Below, in pieces: positions 42,184 through 50,984 of a stretch of 64,000 bases of DNA. This DNA is from Flavobacterium urocaniciphilum (GTDB taxonomy: Bacteria; Bacteroidota; Bacteroidia; Flavobacteriales; Flavobacteriaceae). Each line of letters starts with the position of its first letter. Position 1 is the stretch's first letter. The notes under the pieces are model-generated. The model saw only the letters and a program-made list of their open reading frames with translations. It made no database searches and was not told where the DNA came from. The stretch lies in contig NZ_FOEI01000001.1 in assembly GCF_900110615.1 (NCBI RefSeq), positions 434,001 to 498,000 of the forward strand, given 5' to 3'. Made by a program: the position numbers and the translations under genes.

Positions 42184-44373
42184 ATGGCTACACTTCGTTT
42201 TCAAGCTTTAGATAAAGCTACAAGTAGAAAACCAGTTTCATTTGAAGAAACAGGTAGAAAATCAGAAATTTTTGGTTCAAATGTTTTTAACGATAAAGCA
42301 ATGCGTCAGTTTTTAACGCCAGATGCATATAAAGCGGTTAAAAGTGCTATTGAATTAGGAACAAAAATTGATCGTAAAATTGCTGATTATGTAGCAATGG
42401 GAATGAAAGAGTGGGCGTTATCTAAAAATGTAACGCACTATACACACTGGTTTCAACCATTAACTGGAACAACTGCTGAAAAGCATGATGCTTTCTTTGA
42501 AACATCAATGGATGGTTCTGATCCAGTTGAGAAATTCGGTGGTAGTCAATTAGTACAACAAGAGCCAGATGCTTCTTCTTTCCCAAATGGTGGAATTAGA
42601 AACACATTTGAAGCTCGTGGATATACAGCTTGGGATCCAACTTCTCCGGCATTTATTTTTGGTAGTACATTATGTATTCCAACAGTATTCGTTTCTTATA
42701 CGGGTGAGGCTTTAGATAATAAAACACCTTTATTAAGAGCTTTAAGTGCTATCGATACTGCTGCAACAGAAGTAGCTAAATATTTCGATAAAAACGTTAA
42801 AAAAATTACACCAACTTTAGGTTGGGAACAAGAATATTTCTTAATTGATGCGGCTTTAGCAGCTTCAAGACCAGACATCATCGCTACAGGTAGAACATTA
42901 TTAGGACACACTTCTTCAAAAGGTCAACAATTAGACGACCATTATTTTGGATCAATTCCAACTCGTGTATTACAATATATGAGAGAATTAGAATATGAGT
43001 GTATGTTATTAGGAATTCCTGTAAAAACGCGTCACAATGAGGTTGCACCAGGACAATTTGAATTAGCTCCAATTTTTGAAGAAACTAACTTAGCAGTTGA
43101 CCACAACTCTTTATTAATGGACGTAATGGAAAAAGTGGCTGAGCGCCATGATTTCAAAGTATTATTCCATGAAAAACCATTTAAAGGAGTTAACGGTTCT
43201 GGAAAACACAATAACTGGTCGTTAGCTACAGATACGGGTGTGAATTTATTATCACCAGGTAAAACACCAATGAGTAACTTACAATTCTTAACGTTCTTCA
43301 TCAATACGATTAAAGCGGTTCACGATAACGAAGAATTATTAAGAGCATCAATTGCATCTGCAAGTAACGATCACCGTTTAGGAGCAAACGAAGCGCCACC
43401 TGCAATTATTTCAGTTTTCATCGGACAACAATTAACAAAAGTGTTAGCGGAATTAGAAGGTGTTACGCAAGGGAAATTATCTCCAGAAGAAAAAACAGAT
43501 TTAAAATTAAACGTTGTTGGGAAATTACCAGACGTATTATTAGATAACACAGATAGAAACAGAACTTCTCCATTTGCTTTTACTGGAAATAAATTCGAGT
43601 TTAGAGCAGTAGGTTCAACAGCTAACTGTGCCGTTTCTATGACAACTTTAAATTCAATTGTTGCAAAACAATTAATCGATTTCAAAAAAGAAGTAGATGC
43701 TTTAATTGAGAAAAAAGATTTAAAGAAAGACGAAGCAATTTTCAATATTTTAAGAGAATACATCAAACAAACTAAAAACATCTTATTTGAAGGAGATGGT
43801 TATAGTGAAGCTTGGGCTAAAGAAGCTAAAAAACGTGGTTTAAGTAATCATAAAACAACTCCAGAAGCTTTAAAAGCTAAAGTTTCTAAAAAAGCATTCG
43901 ATTTATTTGCTGAATTAGGAGTTATGAATCATGTGGAAGTAGAATCTCGTTACGAAATTGAATTAGAAGAATACGTTAAGAAAATTCAAATTGAAGGAAG
44001 AGTTTTAGGTGATATCGCTAGAAACCACGTAATTCCAACAGCAATTAAATATCAAAATACGTTAATTGAAAACGTTAGAGGTTTAAAAGAAATTTTCGGG
44101 AAAGATTTTGAAAAAATCGCAAAAGAACAAATTGCTTTAATTAAAGATATTTCAACGCACATTGAAGAAATCCACCGTAATATTGACGAAATGATTTCTG
44201 AGCGTAAAAAGGCAAATAATTTAGATAATACTGAGAAAATGGCTGCTGCTTATTGTAATAAGGTAAAACCTTATTTTGAAATCATCAGAGAGCATTCAGA
44301 TAAATTAGAATTATTAGTTGACGACGAAATGTGGACATTAACTAAATACAGAGAATTATTTTTTATAAAATAA
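42184..44373 (+). CDS. glnN: Glutamine synthetase type III
   Basis: 729 residues, the length of GSIII and much longer than GSI. Active-site stretches are LGWEQEYFLID, RHNEVAPGQFELAPIFEETN, GKHNNWSLATDTGVNLLSP, NTDRNRTSPFAFTGNKFEFR and AVGSTANCAVSMTTLN. It makes glutamine from glutamate, ammonia and ATP, as the main ammonia-assimilating enzyme in Bacteroidota. GSIII forms double hexamers and lacks the adenylylation loop of GSI. The gene is a single unit with its own promoter and a strong terminator. Codon use is highly biased like that of other well-expressed genes here. Confidence 0.97.
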   Translation: MATLRFQALDKATSRKPVSFEETGRKSEIFGSNVFNDKAMRQFLTPDAYKAVKSAIELGTKIDRKIADYVAMGMKEWALSKNVTHYTHWFQPLTGTTAEKHDAFFETSMDGSDPVEKFGGSQLVQQEPDASSFPNGGIRNTFEARGYTAWDPTSPAFIFGSTLCIPTVFVSYTGEALDNKTPLLRALSAIDTAATEVAKYFDKNVKKITPTLGWEQEYFLIDAALAASRPDIIATGRTLLGHTSSKGQQLDDHYFGSIPTRVLQYMRELEYECMLLGIPVKTRHNEVAPGQFELAPIFEETNLAVDHNSLLMDVMEKVAERHDFKVLFHEKPFKGVNGSGKHNNWSLATDTGVNLLSPGKTPMSNLQFLTFFINTIKAVHDNEELLRASIASASNDHRLGANEAPPAIISVFIGQQLTKVLAELEGVTQGKLSPEEKTDLKLNVVGKLPDVLLDNTDRNRTSPFAFTGNKFEFRAVGSTANCAVSMTTLNSIVAKQLIDFKKEVDALIEKKDLKKDEAIFNILREYIKQTKNILFEGDGYSEAWAKEAKKRGLSNHKTTPEALKAKVSKKAFDLFAELGVMNHVEVESRYEIELEEYVKKIQIEGRVLGDIARNHVIPTAIKYQNTLIENVRGLKEIFGKDFEKIAKEQIALIKDISTHIEEIHRNIDEMISERKKANNLDNTEKMAAAYCNKVKPYFEIIREHSDKLELLVDDEMWTLTKYRELFFIK

Positions 44374-44396
44374 TCTATTGATTTAGAAACAGTTAT

Positions 44397-44428
44397 AAAA
44401 AAGCTTATCAGAAATGATAAGCTTTTTT
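44397..44428 (+). terminator. Intrinsic terminator of glnN
   Basis: Perfect 14-bp stem AAAAAAGCTTATCA / TGATAAGCTTTTTT with a GAAA tetraloop and a further T-run. Confidence 0.9.
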
Positions 44429-44481
44429 TTGTAGATAAAATAAAAAACCATACTTTTCAACTATTCTAAATCGATACATTT

Positions 44482-45303
44482 ATGCGTTATCTAATTTTAA
44501 TGCTAACCCTTTCATATTCTGCGTACTCACAAGAAAAGTTTACGGTATATTTTGATACCGATAAATATGTTTTAAATGAAAATCAAAATAAAATCTTTAA
44601 TTCATTTCTTGAAAAGAAAGATATTAAAGTAAAAAAAGTTACTGGTTTTTGCGACTTCAGAGCAAGTAATGCCTATAACTATCAATTAGGTTTAAATCGT
44701 GCGAATTCTATTTTAAGTTTATTGGATATTTCAAACAAATCAGATGTAGAAGTAATTTCAAAAGGTGAAGAATTTAAACAAAAATCGGATCTTTCTTTAA
44801 ATAGAAAAGTTGAAATTGAATACGAACTTAACAAAGTGGTTGTTGAAACTATTCCAACAAAAGAAATTGATATTATAACAGAGCCAGCAAAAACAGAACT
44901 TGTTGTAGATGAATATCCAACAGAATTACAAAAGCGCATTATTGATAGTAAAGTTGGAGATAAAATTTTATTAAATAATTTAAATTTCTTTGTGCGTACA
45001 GCTGAATTTTATCCAGAATCGATTCCGTATCTAGAAGATTTGTATGAGGTTTTAGAAAAAAATCCAAATATTAAAATCGAAATTCAAGGTCATATTTGTT
45101 GTACACCAGGACGTGATGTTGAAGAATTTTCATTAAGAAGATGTATTGCAGTTTATGATTTCTTAGTAGATTATGGAATTTCAGAAGATAGAATGACTTA
45201 TGTTGGTTTTGATGCTACACAACCATTGTATCCGATTCCTGAAAAAAATGAAGAAGAAAGAAAAGCAAACAGAAGAGTTGAAATTTTGATTTTAGAAAAA
45301 TAA
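44482..45303 (+). CDS. Double OmpA-domain protein, array member 1
   Basis: 273 residues. Signal peptide MRYLILMLTLSYSAYSQ. There are two OmpA_C-like domains in tandem: residues about 20-115 (VYFDTDKYVLNENQ, VTGFCDFRAS, LNRANSILSL, SLNRKVEIEY) and about 160-273 (FYPESIPYLEDLYEVLEKNP, IEIQGHICCTPG, LRRCIAVYDFLVDYGI, NRRVEILILEK). The first keeps the Asp after the conserved glycine (GFCD) and the Arg of the RA motif that bind diaminopimelate in OmpA; the second has GHICC with no Asp. No N-terminal barrel or lipobox, so it is probably a periplasmic peptidoglycan-binding protein. First of four tandem paralogues. Confidence 0.82.
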   Translation: MRYLILMLTLSYSAYSQEKFTVYFDTDKYVLNENQNKIFNSFLEKKDIKVKKVTGFCDFRASNAYNYQLGLNRANSILSLLDISNKSDVEVISKGEEFKQKSDLSLNRKVEIEYELNKVVVETIPTKEIDIITEPAKTELVVDEYPTELQKRIIDSKVGDKILLNNLNFFVRTAEFYPESIPYLEDLYEVLEKNPNIKIEIQGHICCTPGRDVEEFSLRRCIAVYDFLVDYGISEDRMTYVGFDATQPLYPIPEKNEEERKANRRVEILILEK

Positions 45304-45362
45304 TTTGTTACAATTTCAATAATTTTCATACTTATTAAAGTGATATAAAAATTCTAATTTTT

Positions 45363-46136
45363 ATGAAATACATTTTAATAAGTATTTTATCTTTTTTCTA
45401 TTTAAATTCTTATTCTCAAAAAAGAATCACTTTATATTTTGATGTTAATTCATATGAATTAAACAAAACAGAATTTAAAAAATTTAGTGTTTTCATGAAA
45501 ACCAAAGACTTAAAAATTCAGAAAGTAATTGGTTATTGTGATTTGCGTTCCTTTGATGTTTATAATGATACATTGGCTTTAAAAAGAGCGAATTTTGTAT
45601 CCAGTTTAATTAAGTTAATAGATGTAAATTCAAATTTTGAAATTGAATATAAAGGTCAGAATTTCAATCAAGATAAAGTTTCCGAATTAACTCGAAAAGT
45701 GGAAATTTATTTTAAAATTGAGAAAACATTACCCATCAATATTACCAAAGATAATGAACTTGCTGAAGTGGTTAAAAAATCTAAAATTGGCGATAAATTA
45801 GTGTTGAAAAATTTAAGCTTTTACGACAGAACAGATATTTTATATCCAGAATCGTACAAAATTAGAGAAGAGCTTCTACAAGTTTTAAAAGATAATCCGA
45901 AAATAAAAATTGAAATTCAAGGACATATTTGTTGCACACCTGGAAAAGATGAAGAAGAAATCGCTTTAAAAAGATGTTTAGGAACCATTGAATATTTGGT
46001 GATAAATGGAATTGATAAATCGCGACTTAAATACAAAAGTTTTGATGCAACACAACCGATTTATCCTATTCCTGAAAAAAATGAAGAGCAAAAAAAAGCG
46101 AATCGTAGAGTAGAAATTTTAATTTTAGATAAATAA
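45363..46136 (+). CDS. Double OmpA-domain protein, array member 2
   Basis: 257 residues with signal peptide MKYILISILSFFYLNSYSQ. It has the same two-domain plan as its neighbours: first domain LYFDVNSYELN, VIGYCDLRSF, LKRANFVSSL, LTRKVEIYFK; second domain GDKLVLKNLSFYDRTDILYP, IEIQGHICCTPGKDEEE, KRCLGTIEYLVINGIDKSRL and FDATQPIYPIPEKNEEQKKA. The C-terminal half is very close to that of member 3. It lies 59 bp after member 1 and 29 bp before member 3; no terminator between them, so one transcript is likely. Confidence 0.82.
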   Translation: MKYILISILSFFYLNSYSQKRITLYFDVNSYELNKTEFKKFSVFMKTKDLKIQKVIGYCDLRSFDVYNDTLALKRANFVSSLIKLIDVNSNFEIEYKGQNFNQDKVSELTRKVEIYFKIEKTLPINITKDNELAEVVKKSKIGDKLVLKNLSFYDRTDILYPESYKIREELLQVLKDNPKIKIEIQGHICCTPGKDEEEIALKRCLGTIEYLVINGIDKSRLKYKSFDATQPIYPIPEKNEEQKKANRRVEILILDK

Positions 46137-46165
46137 TAATTCCTTAAATGTTTCGTTAAATACAA

Positions 46166-46945
46166 ATGAAACAAATTTATTCCCTACTTTTTTTATTTAT
46201 TTTTTCAAGTGTTTATGCTCAGAAAAAATTCACGGTTTATTTTGATACCGATTCTCATCAACTGAATTTAACGGAATTGAATCGATTGGATGCAAATTTT
46301 AAAAACAAAACGATTGAAATTATTTCTGTAACCGGTTTTTGCGATTTTCGCGCAACCAATTCATATAACGATAGTTTGTCGTTAAATAGAGCCAATTTTG
46401 TTGGTGGATTATTAAATAAATTGGTAAATGCTACAGATTTTCAAATTTCTGGGAAAGGTGAAAATTTCAAGCAAAATTCAAACTTATCAAAAAATAGAAA
46501 GGTTGAAATAGTATATAATGAATTAAGTACTATTAAAGATTCTGATACTAGTTATATAAAAAATGAATTAACCGAAAAAATTCAAAATTCAAAAATTGGC
46601 GATAAGTTAGTTTTGAAAAAAATGAATTTTTATAATAGATCGGATATATTATTGCCAAATTCTAGTCCAATTCGAGATGAACTTTTACAAGTTTTAGAAG
46701 ACAATCCGAAATTGAAAATTGAAATTCAAGGTCATATTTGTTGTACGCCAGGTGTTGATAAAGAGGAAATTGCATTAAAAAGATGTAAAGCGATTTACAA
46801 TTATTTGATTACTAATGGAATTGATAAAACGCGTTTGAGTTATAAAAGTTTTGATGCTACGCAACCAATTTATTCCATTCCAGAAAAAAACGAAGAACAA
46901 AGAATTGCTAATCGTAGAGTAGAAATTTTAATTAAGGATAAATAA
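46166..46945 (+). CDS. Double OmpA-domain protein, array member 3
   Basis: 259 residues with signal peptide MKQIYSLLFLFIFSSVYAQ. First domain: VYFDTDSHQLNLTELNRLDA, VTGFCDFRATNSYNDSLSLN, SKNRKVEIVY. Second domain: GDKLVLKKMNFYNRSDILLP, IEIQGHICCTPGVDKEEIAL, KAIYNYLITNGIDKTRLSYK, and the same FDATQPIYSIPEKNEEQ tail. The closeness to member 2 in the C-terminal domain (LLQVL(K/E)DNPK(I/L)KIEIQ) points to a recent duplication, with faster change in the N-terminal domain and linker. Confidence 0.82.
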   Translation: MKQIYSLLFLFIFSSVYAQKKFTVYFDTDSHQLNLTELNRLDANFKNKTIEIISVTGFCDFRATNSYNDSLSLNRANFVGGLLNKLVNATDFQISGKGENFKQNSNLSKNRKVEIVYNELSTIKDSDTSYIKNELTEKIQNSKIGDKLVLKKMNFYNRSDILLPNSSPIRDELLQVLEDNPKLKIEIQGHICCTPGVDKEEIALKRCKAIYNYLITNGIDKTRLSYKSFDATQPIYSIPEKNEEQRIANRRVEILIKDK

Positions 46946-46985
46946 TGGCATGGTTTTTAATCTTATATTTGTAAAAACCATTTAC

Positions 46986-47840
46986 ATGAAATCTATTTTA
47001 GCTGTTGCCTTTTTTCTATTACCTTTTGCTTTTTTCGGTCAAGAGAGTGTTTCCTTTTATTTTGATAATAATAAGTCAGAATTAAATAAAGTCGAATTGG
47101 CTAAATTAAACACATGGATTTTAGCGAATAAAAAATCTAAAATTCTTTCTATAACGGGTTCTACAGATGAAGTAGGTTCTTCAGGTTATAATGATACCTT
47201 ATCTCAAAAACGTGTCGATTATATTTTTAATAAGGTTAAAGTTGCGGTTAAAATTAGAGAAGATTTTAAATCGATTTCTTTAGGTGAAAAAGGTGCAAAA
47301 TCGAAAAATAAAGCTGAAAATAGAAGAGCAATTATCGTTTTTTTGCAAGAAAAGGATTTGGCGAAAGAAGCCGAGTTAATTAAACCTAAAGTAGTTGAAG
47401 TGCCAAAAACTACAGAAATTATTCCTATTGAAGAAAAAGATATGAATTTCCCTGAAGGTGCTACTTTAGAAGAAAAAGTAGAGTTGTCTCGACCAGGAAC
47501 GCTAATTGTTTTACCTGAAATTCAGTTTTATAAAAATTCATTCGGAATCATGCCTTCATCAAAACCATCTATTGATGAGTTGATATATATCTTGGATAAA
47601 AATCCAAATCTTCGAATTGAAATCCAAGGTCATATTTGTTGTGTTACACAAGATCATAATAATTTATCTTTAGAAAGAGCGAAACAAATTCGTAGAGTTT
47701 TAGTTTCGAATAGTATCAGACAAGATAGGTTAGTTGTAAAAGGATTTGGTGTTTCGAAACCAAAATTTGCTATTCCAGAAGCCAACGAAGAACAAGCTTT
47801 AGCCAATAGACGTGTTGAAATTATGATTTTACAGAAGTAG
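46986..47840 (+). CDS. Double OmpA-domain protein, array member 4 (most diverged)
   Basis: 284 residues from ATG 46986, which gives the signal peptide MKSILAVAFFLLPFAFFGQ; the reading 12 codons longer is rejected for lack of a signal. First domain: SFYFDNNKSELNKVELAKLN, ITGSTDEVGSSGYNDTLSQK, AENRRAIIVF, which has the normal GxTDxxG loop. A linker rich in Lys, Val and Pro follows, then the second domain: IQFYKNSFGIMPSSKPSIDE, IEIQGHICCVTQDHNNLSLE, VVKGFGVSKPKFAIPEANEE. It differs from members 1-3 in the normal first loop and in lacking the FDATQP string. It is likely in the same transcript (gap 40 bp). Confidence 0.82.
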   Translation: MKSILAVAFFLLPFAFFGQESVSFYFDNNKSELNKVELAKLNTWILANKKSKILSITGSTDEVGSSGYNDTLSQKRVDYIFNKVKVAVKIREDFKSISLGEKGAKSKNKAENRRAIIVFLQEKDLAKEAELIKPKVVEVPKTTEIIPIEEKDMNFPEGATLEEKVELSRPGTLIVLPEIQFYKNSFGIMPSSKPSIDELIYILDKNPNLRIEIQGHICCVTQDHNNLSLERAKQIRRVLVSNSIRQDRLVVKGFGVSKPKFAIPEANEEQALANRRVEIMILQK

Positions 47841-47899
47841 TTAATTTAATAATTTACCGATTCGTCAATAAGTCAATTTTTAAATAATTTATGCAATGA

Positions 47900-47960
47900 A
47901 AATTGCCACATTGTCTAATTGTTAATTGGCATATTTAAAAAATTGTCTAATTGACAAATT
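47900..47960. repeat. ATTG(G/C)CACATTGTCTAATTG intergenic repeat upstream of purM
   Basis: AATTGCCACATTGTCTAATT, GTTAATTGGCATA and AATTGTCTAATTGACAAATT. A similar stretch lies upstream of pyrG (54024-54072). The last copy provides the TTG of the purM -33 element. Confidence 0.5.
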
Positions 47961-47973
47961 TTCATTACTTTTG
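47943..47973 (+). promoter_or_regulatory. Promoter of purM
   Basis: TTG (47943-47945), 20-nt spacer, TACTTTTG (47966-47973) followed by C. It overlaps the longer in-frame reading of the gene, which fixes the start at 47999. Confidence 0.65.
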
Positions 47974-47998
47974 CGAAACAAAACAACAACACAGCATA

Positions 47999-49177
47999 AT
48001 GAGTTCTGAAACGAGTCAACGCTACAACCTTAGAGGTGTTTCTGCTTCTAAAGAAGATGTGCATAATGCCATCAAAAACATTGATAAAGGTTTATTTCCA
48101 AAAGCCTTCTGTAAAATCATCCCTGATTATTTAACTAACGACGAAAAGTATTGTATCATCATGCATGCTGATGGAGCAGGAACAAAATCTGCTTTAGCTT
48201 ATATGTATTGGAAAGAAACAGGCGATATTTCGGTTTGGAAAGGTATTGCTCAGGATGCTTTAATTATGAATATCGACGATTTATTATGTGTAGGTGCTAC
48301 AGATAATATTTTGCTTTCTTCAACAATTGGTCGTAATAAAAATTTAATTCCAGCGGAAGTTATTTCTGCTATCATCAACGGAACAGAAGAGTTAATCGCT
48401 GAGTTGAAAAAACACGGTGTAACGATCCATTCTACTGGTGGAGAAACAGCTGATGTGGGCGATTTAGTACGTACGATTATTGTAGATTCTACAGTAACCG
48501 CTCGTATGGAAAGAAGTAATGTTATTGATAATGCTAACATTCAAGCTGGCGACGTAATTGTTGGTTTGGCTTCATTTGGTCAAGCAACTTACGAAACAGA
48601 ATACAATGGCGGAATGGGAAGTAATGGTTTAACTTCTGCGCGTCATGATGTTTTTGCGAAATATTTAGCGGAGAAATATCCTGAAAGTTTTGATGCTGCG
48701 GTTCCTAATGAATTAGTGTATTCTGGACAAACAAAACTAACAGATGCTGTTGAAAATAGTCCAATTGACGCTGGTAAATTAGTATTGTCTCCAACAAGAA
48801 CTTATGCACCAGTTATCAAAAAAATATTAGATACATATACACCAAACGAAATTCACGGAATGGTACATTGTAGTGGTGGTGCGCAAACTAAAGTGTTACA
48901 CTTTGTAAATAATGTACATGTAATTAAAGATAATTTATTTCCAGTTCCACCATTATTCAAATTGATTCAAGAGAATTCTAAAACAGATTGGAAAGAAATG
49001 TATCAAGTATTCAATTGTGGTCATAGAATGGAATTATATGTTCCTGCTGCAATTGCAAATGATATTATCGAAATTTCTAAATCTTTCAATATCGATGCGC
49101 AAATTGTAGGAAGAGTAGAAGCTTCAGAGAATAATAAATTAACAATCAATTCCGAATACGGAACTTTTGAATATTAA
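47999..49177 (+). CDS. purM: Phosphoribosylformylglycinamidine cyclo-ligase (AIR synthase), Bacteroidota form
   Basis: 392 residues from ATG 47999 (MSSETSQRYNLRGVSASKED), since an ORF reading from 47951 runs through the promoter. PurM-superfamily features are KYCIIMHADGAGTKSALAYM (substrate loop), DALIMNIDDLLCVGA, STGGETADVGDLVRTIIVDS, ARHDVFAKYLAEKYPE and a C-terminal domain with HGMVHCSGGAQTKVLHF and GHRMELYVPAAIAN. It closes the imidazole ring in the fifth step of purine synthesis. It is longer than E. coli PurM (345) and diverged in the start region, typical of Bacteroidota. guaA follows 96 bp downstream. Confidence 0.85.
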   Translation: MSSETSQRYNLRGVSASKEDVHNAIKNIDKGLFPKAFCKIIPDYLTNDEKYCIIMHADGAGTKSALAYMYWKETGDISVWKGIAQDALIMNIDDLLCVGATDNILLSSTIGRNKNLIPAEVISAIINGTEELIAELKKHGVTIHSTGGETADVGDLVRTIIVDSTVTARMERSNVIDNANIQAGDVIVGLASFGQATYETEYNGGMGSNGLTSARHDVFAKYLAEKYPESFDAAVPNELVYSGQTKLTDAVENSPIDAGKLVLSPTRTYAPVIKKILDTYTPNEIHGMVHCSGGAQTKVLHFVNNVHVIKDNLFPVPPLFKLIQENSKTDWKEMYQVFNCGHRMELYVPAAIANDIIEISKSFNIDAQIVGRVEASENNKLTINSEYGTFEY

Positions 49178-49183
49178 TTAAAT

Positions 49184-49240
49184 TGTCAAACTGAGCTTGT
49201 CGAAGTGTCTTTTAAAGATTCTTCCTTCGTTAGAATGACA
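49184..49240. repeat. TTCGACAAGCTCAG dispersed repeat, purM-guaA gap
   Basis: TTGTCAAACTGAGCTTGTCG, AAGTGTCTTTTAAAGATTCT, TCCTTCGTTAGAATGACA. Ends TTGTCA and TGACA are inverted. Read on the other strand it holds CTTCGACAAGCTCAGTTTGA, matching 29026-29050. Confidence 0.6.
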
Positions 49241-49273
49241 AAAAAACAAATAAAAAAAACACAACTCAACATA

Positions 49274-50803
49274 ATGAACAACGTATTAATTTTAGATTTC
49301 GGTTCGCAATACACACAATTAATTGCCCGTAGAGTAAGAGAATTAAATATTTTCTGCGAAATTTTTCCTTTCGATAAAATTCCAGCAGATTTATCATCAT
49401 ATAAAGCTGTAATTTTAGGAGGAAGTCCTTGTTCTGTTCGTTCAGAAGAAGCTTTACATCCAGATTTATCAGAAATTAGAGGAAAAAAACCATTATTAGC
49501 GGTTTGTTATGGAGCACAATATTTAGCCCATTTTTCAGGTGGAGAAGTTGCGGCTTCGAATACTAGAGAATACGGTAGAGCAAATCTTTCATTTATTCAA
49601 GAAAATGAAGTGTTTTTAGAAGGTGTTAGTCCTAATAGTCAAGTTTGGATGTCACATTCAGATTCTATAAAAGTTTTACCTACAAATGGAGTTAAAATTG
49701 CCAGCACAAAAGATGTAGAAAATGCAGCTTATAAAATTGAAGGTGAAACTACTTACGCGATTCAATTTCACCCAGAAGTTTACCATTCTGTAGATGGAAA
49801 ACAAATGTTAGAAAACTTTTTAGTAAAAATTGCTAAAGTAGAACAAACCTTTACACCAAATGCATTCGTAGAAGAAGTAATTGCTGATATGAAAGCTAAA
49901 ATTGGAAACGATAAAGTAGTTTTAGGTTTATCTGGTGGAGTAGATTCTACTGTTGCGGCAGTTATTTTAAATAAAGCAATTGGAGATAATTTATATTGTA
50001 TTTTCGTTAATAACGGACTTTTACGTAAAAATGAATTCGAAAATGTATTGAATCAATACAAAGGAATGGGATTAAACGTAAAAGGTGTAGATGCTTCTCA
50101 ACGTTTTTATGATGCGTTAGCAGGTTTAGATGATCCGGAAGCTAAACGTAAAGCAATCGGAAACGCATTTATTGAAGTTTTCGATGATGAAGCACATCAA
50201 TTAACAGATGTAAAATTCTTAGGTCAAGGTACTATTTACCCAGATGTAATTGAATCAGTTTCTGCAACGGGTGGACCTTCTGCTACCATTAAATCGCATC
50301 ACAATGTTGGTGGTTTACCTGATTTTATGAAATTACAAATTGTTGAACCTTTACGTATGTTATTCAAAGATGAAGTGCGTAGAGTAGGAAGATCTTTAGG
50401 AATTGATGAAGAATTATTAGGTCGTCATCCATTCCCAGGTCCAGGTTTAGCAATTCGTATTTTAGGAGATATTACTCCAGAAAAAGTAGCTATTTTGCAA
50501 GAAGTAGACGCTGTTTTCATCAACGGATTAAAAGAACACGGATTATATGATAAAGTATGGCAAGCAGGTGCTATTTTATTACCTGTTAATAGTGTGGGTG
50601 TAATGGGAGATGAGCGTACTTATGAAAAAGTAGTTGCGCTTAGAGCCGTTGAATCTACTGATGGTATGACTGCTGATTGGGTACACTTACCATATGAATT
50701 CTTAATGAAAATCTCGAATGAAATTATTAATAATGTTCGTGGTGTAAATAGAGTAGTTTACGATATTAGTTCAAAACCACCAGCAACAATTGAGTGGGAA
50801 TAA
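49274..50803 (+). CDS. guaA: GMP synthase (glutamine-hydrolysing)
   Basis: 509 residues from ATG 49274; the longer reading goes through the dispersed repeat and is rejected. The class I amidotransferase domain has catalytic Cys78 in [14 protein letters not shown] with His/Glu in [13 protein letters not shown]; the ATP pyrophosphatase domain has [13 protein letters not shown], the PP-loop; [11 protein letters not shown] and the C-terminal [14 protein letters not shown] complete the dimerisation domain. It turns XMP into GMP with glutamine and ATP. The repeat lies between it and purM, so it is unclear whether both are in one transcript. Confidence 0.97.
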   Translation: MNNVLILDFGSQYTQLIARRVRELNIFCEIFPFDKIPADLSSYKAVILGGSPCSVRSEEALHPDLSEIRGKKPLLAVCYGAQYLAHFSGGEVAASNTREYGRANLSFIQENEVFLEGVSPNSQVWMSHSDSIKVLPTNGVKIASTKDVENAAYKIEGETTYAIQFHPEVYHSVDGKQMLENFLVKIAKVEQTFTPNAFVEEVIADMKAKIGNDKVVLGLSGGVDSTVAAVILNKAIGDNLYCIFVNNGLLRKNEFENVLNQYKGMGLNVKGVDASQRFYDALAGLDDPEAKRKAIGNAFIEVFDDEAHQLTDVKFLGQGTIYPDVIESVSATGGPSATIKSHHNVGGLPDFMKLQIVEPLRMLFKDEVRRVGRSLGIDEELLGRHPFPGPGLAIRILGDITPEKVAILQEVDAVFINGLKEHGLYDKVWQAGAILLPVNSVGVMGDERTYEKVVALRAVESTDGMTADWVHLPYEFLMKISNEIINNVRGVNRVVYDISSKPPATIEWE

Positions 50804-50817
50804 AATAGAAATAACAA

Positions 50818-50833
50818 TCCCGAAACTTCGGGA
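50818..50833. repeat. TCCCGAA / TTCGGGA hairpin after guaA
   Basis: Perfect 7-bp inverted repeat with a 2-nt loop and no T-run, 14 bp after the guaA stop. Same style as the CCCGAT hairpins at 28991 and 13044. Confidence 0.4.
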
Positions 50834-50984
50834 CAAATTTCAATGGCAATGTCAATTTTTATTATAATTTTGTATTTGCCATTTTTTTTGGCATTGATTT
50901 TTGTAATTGCAATTGTAATTGTATATCTTGGCATTATAATTGTTTCATTTTTGGAAGCAATTTTAAAAACAATAAATTCTCATT

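Noticed and set aside
47951..47998. Longer N-terminus for purM
   Set aside because: The extra codons contain the -7 box TACTTTTG and dispersed-repeat sequence; the family start is at 47999.
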